DNA from: Scedosporium boydii | Taxonomy: Eukaryota; Ascomycota; Sordariomycetes; Microascales; Microascaceae | Reading direction: 5' to 3' | Length of the DNA: 53,440 nucleotides | Assembly: GCA_002221725.1 (NCBI GenBank) | Contig: NJFT01000263.1 | Location: forward strand, 1-53,440 | Part shown: positions 35,370 through 48,800 of the stretch, one piece after another | Position numbering within the stretch: the stretch's first letter is position 1 | How the letters are laid out: each line of letters starts with the position of its first letter | Notes under the pieces: generated by a model | Databases searched by the model: none | Told to the model about the DNA's origin: nothing | What the model saw: the letters and a program-made list of their open reading frames with translations, nothing else | Made by a program: the position numbers and the translations under genes

Positions 35370-38335
35370 TATCCCACAATATAGATTCCAACTAATCATC
35401 TACTTCTCAACATCCTACTTAACCATTAGACCATTCTAACAACCATTAGACCATTTCTTCTTTACAGTATAGCTCTCAGCCACTCCTAATTATTCTCTTA
35501 AGTAGATAGCACAGTCTTATTTATATTATTAGTTATACTACCCAGCTCCAACAAATTAGAGGTCTAACCAGGATTCACTCAGCAAGCTTAAGAAGCTTCC
35601 TTTACAAGCTATAAGCAAACTACTTACAAAACAAACTATTAAAAGCATAATAAGAAGTATTAAGGGCTAAAGGCCTTAGAAATTAAGATAATAATAATAA
35701 CTAAGGAAGCTAAATGCTATCTTAGGCCAATAGGTCAGAAAGCAAATATCTCCATAAAGAGAGCTCCCATTAATTAGCCAAAATCATCAGTTAGTACTAA
35801 AAAACTCTATCCTAAAGACAAGGGTCTAACTAAACTAGTATAAGCTAGTCTCCTACAGCGAGAATAGATTATAAGAACTAGAAATATATTATTACAACTT
35901 ATCAATCAGCAATTAGAAAGCTAAGAGAAAACCTTTCTATTAGAAATCCTTATAGGAATCCTAGTTATCTTCCTACTAAAGCTCATCCTAACAATTAGGT
36001 TAGGGTAAATTATTCTTATTAGATACCTTCTCTACAGCACTTAATTACACTATAAGGTAAATTCCTTAAAGAGTAAACTTAAAGCCTTTTAAGAAAATAA
36101 AAAAGCAATAAAAGAACAAGAAGCACCTTCAGTTACTCCCTATCATCCTCTACATCCTTACTTATCTACCTAAAAACTATATACTCCTTATTTAGAGAAA
36201 CTAAGTTAATACTTATTTAAGATATCTTCTTCCTTAATCCCTTAACTAAAAGTTCTATATATAGATTCCTCCTCTAATAAGAAAGGAGCTACTCCTAGCT
36301 TAATTCTAAAGAATAAAGACACCCTTATAGATAAAGGTTCTTATAGCTTCCTAAGTTAAATAATAGCTAAAAATAAGGTCCTAACCTTTAATAGCAATAA
36401 CATTACTAAATTTCTCAATAACTATAAAGACATCTCCTACTATTATCATAGAGGGTTCTCTAGAAAATGTACTATCCTCTATAAGGCTATTTATAAAGCT
36501 AATTAAAATATTAAGTTTACTATCTAGGAAATCCTTAATATAGCTAAGAATTAAGAAGATACTAAGAAATAACTACTTAAATTATTTTAATCTAATAATA
36601 CCCTACAACTTAGAGGCTATAAGGATAAGTATACTAAACACCTAGAGAAGAAAGCCCCAAAGAACTAGACAGAGTTAAATTAGTAGCTTTAAACTTAGAG
36701 AGTCCTAGCTAGCAAGTATAGGAGTATAGTTATCTTAGAAGAACGAAAGCATCAAGACTTATAGACAGTACTTTCAAAGGACCACATTAACTACATTAAA
36801 ATAATTAAATATTATACTAACACTAAGCTAAAAGCTATAACTATAGATTAGTTAGTTAAAGCTATAATAGCTACTATAGCTAAGGAAGTAGAAACTAACA
36901 TACAAGATCAGCATTATTACAATATATCATACACAACCCCAGCTCGAAAAATAGCTAATTAGCCAGTTTTAATATAATTATTTACCCCCAAGCAGCCTAT
37001 AACACCCCTACCTACTAAGCATATTACTATTAATTCCCCTCTTAAGACTACCTTATAATATAAAAAACCTAATACTAATAATAAGATAGATAAGCTAATT
37101 AGTAATATAAAGAAACTTATCCTCTTCTTTATATAAGGACATAGTATAGATAACATCTACTACCTACCTTATCTTAATATACTAAGGACCTAACTATAGT
37201 TTAGATACTAATACTATAGATATAAATATAATCAAAGCAAATACTAAATCTAAGTAAATATTAAATTATATAAGTTTATAGTCTACTATTAAAAATAGAT
37301 TATTATAACCTTTAGTTTTAATAAATAAAATATAGATAAACGTTTAGATATTTTAAAGTCATAGACTCACTACCTTACAGATAACAAAATACCTTTCTTA
37401 GACTTTATTATAGCTATATATATACTTTACGAGATCCCTAGTAGTTAAGCCTATAAGAGAGTAGCTAAGTAAATAGATTTCCCTACTCTAAATACTAAAG
37501 TATAGGCCATTACTAGAGAGTTTTATAAAAATATTTATAAACTTTAAAATAAAGAGAAGGTTAGAGGCTTTATAAAGAATAAAAGATAACTTATCTTCTC
37601 TAAGAAGGAGCCTAAAATAGCTATAATAAACTTCATTAAAGCCTATTTATTTAAAGATAAGACTACCCCTAAATAGTAATTTATTATAGAGGAAAGTAGT
37701 ATAAGTCCTTTAAATAAGGAGGATGCTTATATCTTTATAACTAGAGCCTATAAGAGGTAAAGGGTAACTATTAAGGAACCCTCTAAGACTTCTCTTAACT
37801 AAGGACAGGAATAAGAGATAGAAATACTACCTACTAATTAGCTAATTCCTATAAAGACAAACCTTATAAACATTCCTATAAGCAACAAGACAGTAAAATA
37901 GCTACAACTACTTAACCCACTCTAAATTCTAGTTAAATCTACTATTATATAGCAAATAATAGACAGTACTATTAAGATGTCGATCTAAGAATTAGTCTCC
38001 TTCCTAGGTATCTAGGACCTAATATACTATAAAATCTCTAATATACTTAATAAAATTAGAATATATTATCTTCCTAGTAAGCTAATTTTAAAAGAAGAAG
38101 CCTAGTAATAAAGAGAGAAGAACTAGAATCTAACTACCTAATACTTAGAAGCTATTTCTAATCTAGTAATTAATAATTCCTAATATATACTAGTTAATCC
38201 TAATAAAGTACCTAACTTAAAAGTTAACTAGGATAGGGACTAAATATAAGATATCCTTAGAAATAGCCTCCCTTATATATAAATAATATCTACTACTATA
38301 GAAGATAATAATTAGTAGGATTCTATACTAAGGGA
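35370..38335 (+). pseudogene. gag region of E
   Basis: Frame readable from about 35370 (former ATG now ATA) as SHNIDSN*SSTSQHPT, then a capsid-like helical region (KLRSFLYKL-like near 35590; DHINYIKTIKYY near 36780). No intact zinc knuckle; a possible remnant GHSIDN lies near 37140. Stops are TAA/TAG at Gln positions. The short minus-strand ORF at 36959-37156 is a shadow of this frame. The 3' part joins 45823 when D is removed. Confidence 0.5.
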
Positions 38336-38340
38336 TCTAA

Positions 38341-38764
38341 TGTCACGGCCAGGCCGCAACATGGGCCACAGGAAGGCGGTGAGGAACGGTAGTAATAACG
38401 AGAGCACGTGACCACGGGAAGAATAATTAGTCGATCGAGGATCGACTAACTAATAATCGATTAGAAGGAGTCCGACCGACTAGCCGGTTAGGGACTAACT
38501 GATCAACCAGCCTACTAGTACTAAAGATAGATAGAAGAAGTATCTATATAAAGCTACAATGCCTCCTACTAGTTTAATTATCTTCTAGACTCTTTAGTAG
38601 TTAATATAAGTAATATCTACACCCTATACTTATATATATACTCTTAGCACTTATCATTATAAATACTACTTGATTACCTTACTTATCTTTAAATAGGCCC
38701 CTACTATCCTAGTACCTTCCTATCCTATTAATTAGCTGAAACCTATAATATTAGGATTATAATA
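38341..38764 (+). repeat. 5' LTR of D
   Basis: 424 bp, TGTCACGGCC...TTATAATA. Hairpin at 38427-38449 (10 bp arms, GAG loop), still perfect although both arms carry RIP changes relative to the 3' LTR. The primer site TATTAACTACTTT follows directly. Confidence 0.9.
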
Positions 38765-38823
38765 TATTAACTACTTTTATTTAGTAAGTAACCCTATCTA
38801 GTAGTATACTAACTATAAATAAT

Positions 38824-41800
38824 ATGTCGACTACTAAAGGAAGTACTACTACTATAGAAGATATAAAGAAGGCCTATATAGCCCTTTAGAAAGAAAAAGA
38901 ACAGCTTGAGGCCAAGAAGTAGTAACTTGAGGATGAGCTGTCTACTAGTAGTAACTGCATTAAGTAGCTGGAGGACTGGGTTACTTATCCCTGATATAAG
39001 ATCCTGGCCCCCGAGCCCTATGATGGAAAGAAGGGGACACTCTGAGGGTTCTTAATATAGGCCTGAGCCTATCTCTTATATTACTACCTTGACCTTAATA
39101 GAGAGGAAGATTAGGTGCTTGCTATTGCTGTATTCCTCACTGGGGATGCTCTAGCCTGGTTTGAACCTTGAATAAGAGACTATCTAGAAAACCCTTTAAG
39201 TAGGAACTAGGATAAAGAAACCTAAAAGCTTTTTAGAAAATATAAGGACTTTGAATAAGCCTTAAAGGGCACCTTTAGCGACCTAGATAAAAAATAAGCT
39301 AATAAATAGCAACTTGAAAACTTACATTAGAAAGAAGCCACCTCCTAGTATACTGCTAAGTTCTAATAAGTAGCATCTTATCTTGACTAGGATGACAAGC
39401 TTCTAATAGCCTGATTCTATATTAGACTTAAGGATGAAGTTAAGGATGAACTATATAAGATAGATTAACTAGGAGACTTATCTAAGTATATTGCTATAGT
39501 AGTACAAATCAATGATTAATAATATAAATGATATATAGAAAAACGAGGACAAGGACAATCCTATATTAAGAAAAAGCCTACTTATAAAACTACTATATAG
39601 GGAACTTATATAGGACCTATAGAGCTAGGTACTAGTACTATAAAATAAGCCCTCCTTAAGAGACTTAAAGAAAAGGTGGGGAAATGCTATGAATGCGGAT
39701 GTTATAGCTATTATATAAGGGAATACCGAATGAGGTATAAGCTTAAGCTAGGTTATAAAAGGCTAGATAAGAAGAAGTCTAGATTTAAGCCTGTGCTAGA
39801 AGGAAAAACTCGATAGCTAGGAGCTAGTACTGTCGACTATAAATCTTTATTGTGGACTGTATATTATGATGACAACTGTGCTATTTACTAAAGTGATAAG
39901 GATGGGGCTGGCTACTATTTAAAGAGACTATGAATGTTTGGGATGATAAAGTGAGAAGGGATTGCTAAGATCTTAGGAATTATAGAATAAATCTAGGAGA
40001 CTAAGGAAGAACTCCTGAAGAAGTTTAATATTCTTACTAGTAAGGACCTGTCTTATAAAGAATACTATGACAAGGCCTATAAATAGTACTACTAGATGCC
40101 TGGATTACTATAGTAGTTTATATATTAATAAAACCTAGAGAAGTAGTACTAGGAGTAATAAATGGCCTAAACTACTTAGGAATGAGAAGAATAGTTTAAA
40201 AACCTCCTGATTAGCTACTATAATGTACTTAAAGAAGAAGAAGAAAGATAAGTATTTAGGGAGATTATTGAAAACCTAGAGAAGGAAGTAATCTAGTAGA
40301 TCCCTAAGATTATAAAGGAAGACCTTAACTACAAACAACTAGAGTATGAGGCAGCTTAGTGCCTTAAGGATCTATAGAGCTTAACTAAATGATGGGAATA
40401 TTATATAGAAGCTTTAAGATAGAAAAACTATCTATATCTATTAAATAAAGAAGAATAAAAGGATTAGGGAGTATATAAAGTATAAAGGAAGACTAAGAAA
40501 ACCGACGCAAGAATAGAAGTAGTAACTAAGGACCTAGATACCTACTTTAGTACATAGGACCTAGATGATGAAATATAGGAGTAGTGGAAGCTATCTATAA
40601 GAGAACGACGAATAAACTAAAGGGAAGCGGCCAAGGGGGAAGCCCCCTTTGCCTAGTATAAAGGCACCAGCAGAAGCTAAGCGCCCTATAAAAGACTTAA
40701 CTAATATTATAATGGGAAGCTAGATAATATCGCGTTAGACCTTATTAACTTTTAGAAACAAATTAATAATCTTCGCTACACTATCCTTAACGAAGCTAAC
40801 CTTAATATAAGGGTCGATAATATAGAAGAAGAAGGCCTCTAAAATAATGAAAAACGACGGAAGGAGATCTAGGAGCTCTAGTAGTAAGTCTAGGAACTAG
40901 AAGAAGAAAAAGAGCTAAGGGAAAAGTTCTTAGAAGAACTGGAAGAGCGAGTATGCCTCCTTAAAGGCCGAACAGACCTTGCAGGACTAGAGAACCTCTA
41001 TAAAGAACTCTAGAAAGAAATAAATAAGTAACTCGAACTCGCCTAGAACCTAGTTGATTACTTATAAGAAATACTAGAATTAAATAGACAGTAACAAAAA
41101 CAGCAATAAGAAATTAAGAGGCTTTAATAATAGATGGCTAGCTTGTAAAGACCACGACACAGGAGTTCGATATCGGTCGTAGAAGAAGTTATAAGAATGA
41201 TAGGACCTGGACCCAGTTAAGAAATAAGAGAAATGAACATCATAGAAGGACAGCAGATCCGCTACCTAAAGGTGCCTATCATCCTAGCTAGACGAGAGTT
41301 CTAGGCTTTAGTAGATAGTAGGGTATAAGGGAACTTTGTTTCCCTAACTATTATCAACTAGTTAGAACTACTATAGGTAGAAAAGCACTAGTTATATACC
41401 CTAAACGCATGCGACGGAACGCTAGTAGACTACGAAGGCGGAGTAGTTAGTATAGAGACTGCGTACCTCCGTGTCTATATTATAGGAAGAGTTAACTATG
41501 TTTCTTTTAATATTACCGGAACTACTAGATACCCTATTATACTAGGGATCTTATAGCTGTAAATAAGGAACCCGTAGATTAATTAGGTAACTGATTAGCT
41601 TACTTAGAATAAGACTAAGTAAGGCCTAGGAAATGACTTAGCTACTAAGTAGTATTAACTAGAAGAGTTACCCTTAAGTAAGCTAAGAGCCTTTAAAATA
41701 ATGATTTACTTTAAAGTGCTTACTATAAAAGATTTAAATTACTTACTAAAAAGAAGAAAATATAAGTAAGTATATATAATAAAAGCTATAATAATCTTCG

Positions 41801-44720
41801 AAGCTATACTATTAGTAGAAGAAATACTATAGTATATACTTAAGGAATACTAGAAGTATAATAAAGTATTTACTAAAAAACTAGATACTAGACTACTAGA
41901 ATATAGCTAGTAGGACTATAAGATATTATTAAAAGAAAGTACTTAATTAAAGTTTATACTTATCTATAATTTTATTAAAATGTAATAGTAAGCATTAAGA
42001 GACTATATAGTAAAGATGCTAAAGAAGGGATATATTAGACCCTCGATATCGCTAGTAGGATACCTAATCCTCTAGGTACTAAAGAAGAATGGTGAACTAT
42101 AAATATATATAGACTATTGACAACTTAACGAAATCACTATTAAAAACTGATACCTATTACTACTTATTTTAGAATTATAAGACATATTTTAAGAAGTATA
42201 GTAGTTTATAACTCTAGACTTAAGAGGAGTATATAACTTGATCTATATTAAGGAAGGCAATAAGTAGAAGACTGCCTTTAGAATACGCTTTAGGTACTTC
42301 GAGTACTTAGTTATACCTTTTAGATTAACAAATGCCCTTATAAGCTTCTAGACAATAATTAACTACATCCTACGAGAATACTTAGACTACTTTATAGTAG
42401 TATACCTTAATAATATCCTTATCTTCTCGAAAATGCTAGAAGAGTATAGGGAATATATATATAAAGTCCTCTAGAAGCTATAAGATGTAAAACTATTAGT
42501 AGAACTAACTAAGTATAAATTCTATAAGTAGTAAGTAGACTTCCTTGGATATATAATCTAACCTAGGAAGGTCTAAATGCAAGAATTGAAGGCTAAAGCT
42601 ATCTTAGAATAGCTGGTATTAATTAATATTATAGAAGTAAGAGGATTCTTTGGATTCCTTAACTTCTATAGAAAGTTCTTAGGAGGCCACAGTACTCGTA
42701 TATGGGCCCTTATAGAACTAACTAAGAAGGATAAACTATTTTAATAGGGACTAGAAGAATAAAAAGCATTTTAAGAAGCTAAGTAATTAGTATATAAACG
42801 ACTGGTACTCTATTAGGTAGATCCTTTAAAACCCTTTAAACTAGAGATAGATGTATTAGACTATAGTCTAGGCGCGCAATTAGGACAATGAGACGAGAAT
42901 AGTAAAATTTACCTAGTAGTATTTATATTAAAGAAGCTTAATAGATTAGAACTATATTATACTATTCTTAATAAGGAACTAATAGCTATTATTAAAGCAT
43001 TTAAGGAATAGAGACACTACCTCACTAGAGCTAAGTATCCGATTATAGTATACTCTGATTATAAGAACCTTATAGGGTTTACTACGATAAAGGAACTCAA
43101 CCGACGATAAACGCGATGGGTAGAAGAACTGTCTGAGTACGACTTCAGGATTGTATATGTTAAAGGAAAGGAAAATAGAAGAGCTGACACCCTCAGCCGG
43201 AAACCAGACTACTTTTAGAAAGTACCTAAAGAGACAGGTACCCTCCTTTACTACGATAAAGAAGGAAACCTGCAGCAGTTAGCCACAGGGTATTAGATAT
43301 AATAAGTTAACTTAATCGTAAAGGAAATTAAGAACTACTATATAGACCTCAGACTATAAGACTAAATGTAGACCTAAGAATAAATATAGATAATAGTGCC
43401 TCCAAACCTAGTAGAAAGATTTATCTAAGCAATCTACAAAGTACTATATAATAGGCACCTAGGAATTATGAAAACTATAGAAAAGGTATTAAAGGAGTAC
43501 TCTATTCTATACCTTAAGAAGGTAACTACTAAGGTTATAGCTAAATACCCTCAGTGTAGAAAAAATAAAAATCAGCTATATAAGCTATATAGACAACTGC
43601 AACCTATGCTAGTACTAGAGGTACTATAGTAGAAAATCGTCATCAACTCTATCGTCAAACTACTAAAGTCGAAGGACCCAGCCACAGGGGTTAGATATGA
43701 CAGCATTATAGTAGTAATCGATAGGCTAACGAAGTACGCTTACTTTATACCCTATAACGAATCTATGAAAGCACTACAATTCGCGGAGCTATTCTTATGA
43801 ACTGTAGTAGTAAACTATAACCTATTAGAAGAAGTTAACTTAGATAGAGGCGGAGTATTCGTCTTTTATTTCTAATAGAGTCTATTGGACAGAATAGGAA
43901 TTAATTATAAGCTATCTACTACCTATTATCTAGAAATACAAGGGTAGGTAGAATGAATAAACTAAATACTCGAGATATATCTATAGTACTATATCAACTA
44001 GGAATAAGATAACTAGGTATTACTACTACCTCTAGCCTAGAAAGCTTATAATATTAATATGTCGGAAAGCTTTAAGATATTACTATTCTACGTAAACTAT
44101 AGTATCAAACCTAGGACAGGATTTAAGCCCATAGGCACGAAGACATAAGTAGAACAAGTAATCCTTATAGTAGATAAAATGAAGGAACTATATGAGCAGT
44201 TAAAAGAAGAACTATAATTTATCTAGTAAAGGATAAAGCGCTATACTAATAGCAAGCGGCTTAAGGGACTAACTTTTAAGAGGGGAAGCAAGGTCTAGTT
44301 ACTATAAAAGAAACCAGGAACCAGGAACCCTTAAATTAAAACAATAAGACCAAGTAATAAACTCGATTACTAAAAACTAGGACCCTTCCTAGTTAAGAGG
44401 AAAGTTTCGGAAGTTAACTACGAGTTAGAACTACTAGAAGGTATAGACAACTACCCGGTATTCTATATAGCACTACTAGAACCAGCCCACAAGAGCATAC
44501 TATTAGGAAAGCCAGTCCAGCTCGAAGCCGAGGAACAAGGAATCTTCGAGGCAGAAAAAATTACTAACTTACAAAATAACAAAGGAACTATTAAGTATTT
44601 AGTTAAATAGAAAAACTATAAAGAAAGTAATAACACCTAGGAACCTATTAAACATTTAATAGGGAGCCCATGACTCCTTATAAACTACTACTAAAGGAAT
44701 TTAATAAAGCTAAGGGATCT
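38824..44720 (+). pseudogene. gag-pol polyprotein of D, broken by RIP stops
   Basis: ATG 38824 (MSTTKGSTTTIEDIKKAY). Same order as A: zinc knuckle CYECGCYSYYIREYR at 39685-39729 (last Cys now Tyr), long coiled-coil linker to about 41200, protease VDSR near 41311, RT VYLNNILIF at 42400-42426, RNase H near 42840-43200, integrase HHCC (YPQCRKNKN) near 43545 and core IIVVIDRLTKYAYF near 43708, chromodomain near 44600-44670. Stops are at Q/W codons. Fewer changes than A in the RNase H and integrase parts. Confidence 0.85.
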
Positions 44721-45360
44721 AGTAGTAATAGATCTATTAGTAAGCTTTAATCAATCTCTAAACTAGGGATAGAGGCAGAGGCGCTCTCTGTAGCATCCTC
44801 TTTAGCTACCTACTCTATCCCTAGCCTAATAATCTCTAGTACCCTTTTCTTATAAAGTTCCTTCTCCTTCTTAAGATAACTAGCCCGGGACATAGCTGCG
44901 TTAAGAGCAGCAAGATGACGAGCCACCTTGGCCTCTGCCTCCCACTCCTTACAGTCAAGACAGGATTATTTCTGTTCTAGTTAGTTAACTAGGGAAGTTA
45001 GTAGAAAGATAGAATCTGGAAAGAAAGAAGGACTTACAGGCGGAATTGGTTACGCCGCCAGCATTATAGTTAGGATACTTAAGGTAGATATAACTATCAT
45101 AGCGGGACTATCCCTTATGAACTATATAGTCCTAAGGAACCTTTGCATTAAAATAAGAAGTGTACTTAGGTATCTTAAAAGGATACTATCTGGCTAGAAG
45201 GTTATTAACAGCCTAGGTAAGACAGTCGCAGTTTACCTAAAAAGACCCGGATCGTGACTTAGCAACGCGATCAGGTATAATGAAAGGAAAGGAGGAGTGT
45301 GGACAGGAAGAAAAACACTTACCTGAAGAGGGAAGTTAAGGAAAATAAACCAATAGGTCT
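44720..45360 (-). pseudogene. Opposite-strand Cys-motif gene of D, best-preserved copy
   Basis: Minus strand. A Cys-type region at about 45237-45038 reads VNCDCLT, then IPKYTSYFNAKVP, SRYDSYIYLKYPNYNAGGV and TNSAC (several Cys now Tyr). A clear intron follows at 45037-44972 (GTAAGT donor, ACTAAC branch, ACAG acceptor, 66 bp). The next exon has a second CX2C (SCLDCKEWEAEAKVARHLAA) and a helix (YLKKEKELYKKRVLEIIRLG), almost without stops down to about 44806. A further GTAAGT at about 45322 suggests another intron near the 5' end. It is homologous to the A, C and K copies. Unknown function, probably metal-binding plus coiled coil (inference). Confidence 0.65.
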
Positions 45361-45375
45361 TTAGGGACAAAGACT

Positions 45376-45393
45376 AAGGGGGAGGGGAAATCG
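45376..45393 (+). promoter_or_regulatory. Polypurine tract of D
   Basis: AAGGGGGAGGGGAAATCG directly before the 3' LTR at 45394; the same as in A apart from one base. Confidence 0.75.
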
Positions 45394-45817
45394 TGTCACG
45401 GCCAGGCTGCAATATAGGCCGCAGGAAGGCGGTGAGGAACAGCAGTAATGATGAGGGCATGTGACCACGGGAAGAATGATCGGTCGATCGAGGATCGACC
45501 GACTGATGATCGATCGGAAGGAGTCCGACTGACCAGCCGGTCGGGGACTGACCAATCGACCAGCCTACTAATACTGAAGATAGATGGAAGAAGTGTCTAT
45601 ATAAAGCTACAATGCCTCCCACTAGTCTAGTTATCTTCTAGACTCTTTAGTAGTCAATGTAAGTAACATCTACACCCTACACTTATATATGCACTCTTAG
45701 TACTTATTATTATAAATACTGCTCGATCGCCTCGCTTATCTCTAAACAGGCTCCTGCTATCCTAGCACCTTCCTATCCTATTGATCAGCCGAAACCTGCA
45801 GTGTTAGGATTATAATA
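45394..45817 (+). repeat. 3' LTR of D
   Basis: 424 bp, largely unmutated in U3. Perfect hairpin TCGGTCGATC-GAG-GATCGACCGA at 45480-45502. TATATAAAG near 45598 and AGTAGTCAATG near 45650. Confidence 0.9.
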
Positions 45818-45822
45818 TCTAA

Positions 45823-48800
45823 GGGCCTTTATATTAAATTTTTTTACCTTAGAGAATATTAGCTTAATCTAGTAATCTCTATATATTTAAGTTAAGATTG
45901 GAGCTGGGATAAATAAGGATATTATCGGAGTTATAGATATTAGAGCTAAGCTTAATATAATCTATAAGAGCTATATAATAGCTAATAAGATTATATATAA
46001 GTAGTTAAAAGTAGTATATTAAACCTTTAATAGAAGCCAGCCCCTTAAACTTTATAGATAAGCTAATATAACTTTATAATTAGGAGGATATAAAATTAAT
46101 TTTAAGGTTTTTATTATTAAAGACTTATAAGTGACGGTGCCTCTACTACTTAGAATACCTTTCATCTATACTTTAAAGTTTACTTTTAACTATAATAATA
46201 AAAGTAAGCTTATAAGAGGTAAAATGATTATAGGCGGAGCTTGTCTTATAGTACTACTCCTAGACTTACCTACTCTTGTCAATAGGGAGGGAAATAAGAT
46301 CAGGGGGTCCTAGCTAGAAGAGGCTCCCTTCCTAGCTACCTAGTACTCCCATTCTTTAATCTAAGTCCTCTCCTATTACTTACTAAACTAACTAATTCCC
46401 TTCTCTATAAACCCTTACCTCCTATTTCTATACTAGATAACATTATAACTAACCTCCTTCTAGGAGAATAACTAATTACTAAGATTTTATTTAATCTAGC
46501 CTAAAATACCTATTACCTTCTTATAAAGGTAGGGGGAAGAATATTAAGTACTAAGATATAATTTAAGTTTAAGCTACTCTATAATACTAAGTTATAAGAA
46601 GGTAAAGTAGTAGCTGTCCTAATAATTGATACCTTCTATAAGATAATAGGAAGGTTCTCTATAAGAATGGCCCTAAGGAAAGTTAAAAGAAAAAAAGAGA
46701 AGTAAGCTAAAGTAATTATAGATATCTAGACCTTATATAAACAGAAAGCCCTAAAGGTTTAACTAGTAGATAATATTCCTTCTAATAGAAGTACCCTTAC
46801 TATTAACCCCTAATAGAAGACGAAAGTATAAAATAAAGTAAAAAGATAACTATAAGAAATAAAATATAAAGGATTTATTATACCTCGCTTTACTAAGATC
46901 CCTAAGGGAACTTAGCTTATAAAAGAATATCTAAAGGATATTATTAAAGGTATTATAAACTAAATAACCCCTAAGGAGCTTACCTTATTTACTAAAATCC
47001 TCTATAATTAGGAAGTAGCTTTAGCTTAGGACTTTATAGAAATTAGCCTAATTAAACTAGAAGTTATACCTACTTAAGAAATATAAATAGAACCTTATAG
47101 AATATAGCAATTACTATTAATTAAGATTCTACTAAGAATAATTAAGGCCCTTATTAATATTCTAAAGGACAGGATCACTAGAGGTATCTTAGAGCCTAAA
47201 TATAGGGCATATAGGAACTAAATCTTCCTTATAGGAAAGAAAGATAGCGGATTCTAACTAATTACTAACTATCAACCCTTAAACTAGTATATAATTTATA
47301 ATACCTTTATCCTTCTAAATACTAAAAGATTCTTAGAATCTATAATATAATATATAGTTCTATTTTTAATTAACTTACTTTCTAGATATAACTAGATTAA
47401 GCTTATACCTAAGAGTAGGGACTTTACTACCTTTAAATTGCCTATTAGTCTACTATAGATATACAGGCTGCCTTAAGGAGCTATAAACTCTATTAAGCAA
47501 TTTATAAGAGCTATTACTACTATTCTATATAACTTACTCCCCTATATTACTAAAGTCTATATTAATAATATAGTTACTAAGGGCCCTATAATAAAATATA
47601 ATAATAAGATCTATCTTAAACTACCTAGAGTATAAAGGTATCTATATAAGTACTTCTATAATATTAATATAGTACTATTAAACCTTAAACTTACTAGAGT
47701 ATATACCTTAGAAGAGAAGAGTCTATAAGTAGCTTTATCCTATATTATAGTTAGATATATATATAAAAATAGAATATAATCTCCTAGTAATTTTAAAGTT
47801 TAGAAGATTCTAAAATAGCTACTATATTAAATTATTAAAGATGTTTACAGGTTCCTTAGTATAATAAGATTCTTTAGGGTATAGATTATACAATATACTA
47901 TAGTCACTAAACCCCTAACTAGGCTATTAAAGAAAAATGCTTAATTTATCTAGGAGCCTAAATAGCAAGAATCAATAAACTCCCTAAAGAGAGCCCTTAC
48001 TAATTAACTAGTTTTACAAGTTCTAGTTTACTCTAAAGACACTAGAATAATTTATCTTACTATTAATAGAAGCCTAACTAGCTAGGGTACTATATTAGTA
48101 CAAATCTTTAAAGATAGCAAATATCCTATTTAATATAAAAGTAGTTACTAGATAGAAATAGAGAAGTAGTACAACTAGATAAAGAGAGAAGTAAGAGCTA
48201 TCCTTACTATATTCTAGTAGCTTTACTATTATTTAATAAGAATAAGGTTTATTTTAGAAACTAACTACTAAGTACTTATCTATTAATTAAATAAGAGCTC
48301 TATAGATATCCTAAATATAGTAATTAATAACTAGATCACCTACATTAAACTATTTAACTTTAAAGCCTATTATATATAAGGGAAGGATAATAATATAGCT
48401 AACGCCCTATCTTATAAGCCCCCTAGAGAGTTGGATCTATAGGAGCTCTAAGAAGACTAAGATCTTAATAAATTTATAAAATAATATATCCTTCTTCTAG
48501 AAGAATCTTCACTACTTAATAGATTCTATTTAAAAGAATCTCTCTAGATTACCTAATTTCTTTTAACCCTCAAATGTCCTCTAAACCTCAACGTATAAGA
48601 CTATAGTCAATTCTAGTCTAAGTATTTAAAATTTTATATTAATTATTATGTTCTATAGACTAGAGCTATAAAAATACTTTCTAAATGTAGGGTAGTAGAT
48701 AATAATAGTAAAAAAAATAAAATCTTTATAGAATTATATAATTTATTAGGCTATCAAGGCTAAGATATAATATACTAACTAATTAGCTAAAGGTACTATT

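Larger units (their letters stand above)
38341..45817 (+). mobile_element. Element D: full-length chromovirus, moderately RIP-mutated
   Basis: 7477 bp with two 424 bp LTRs and exact TCTAA duplications (38336-38340, 45818-45822). Same family and domain order as A, but a different U3. Inserted in E between gag and protease. It retains more CpG and TpG than A in several stretches. Confidence 0.9.

Noticed and set aside
36959..37156. 65-codon minus-strand hydrophobic ORF
   Set aside because: Shadow of the plus-strand gag frame of E. The apparent membrane segment comes from AT-rich complement sequence.
45361..45630. Small ORFs of 60-82 codons on both strands in the D 3' LTR
   Set aside because: They are open because U3 is GC-rich and unmutated. 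They overlap each other, the polypurine tract and the hairpin, and resemble nothing.
46131..46313. 60-codon plus-strand ORF starting with ATG
   Set aside because: Part of the degraded aspartic protease region of E, not a separate gene.
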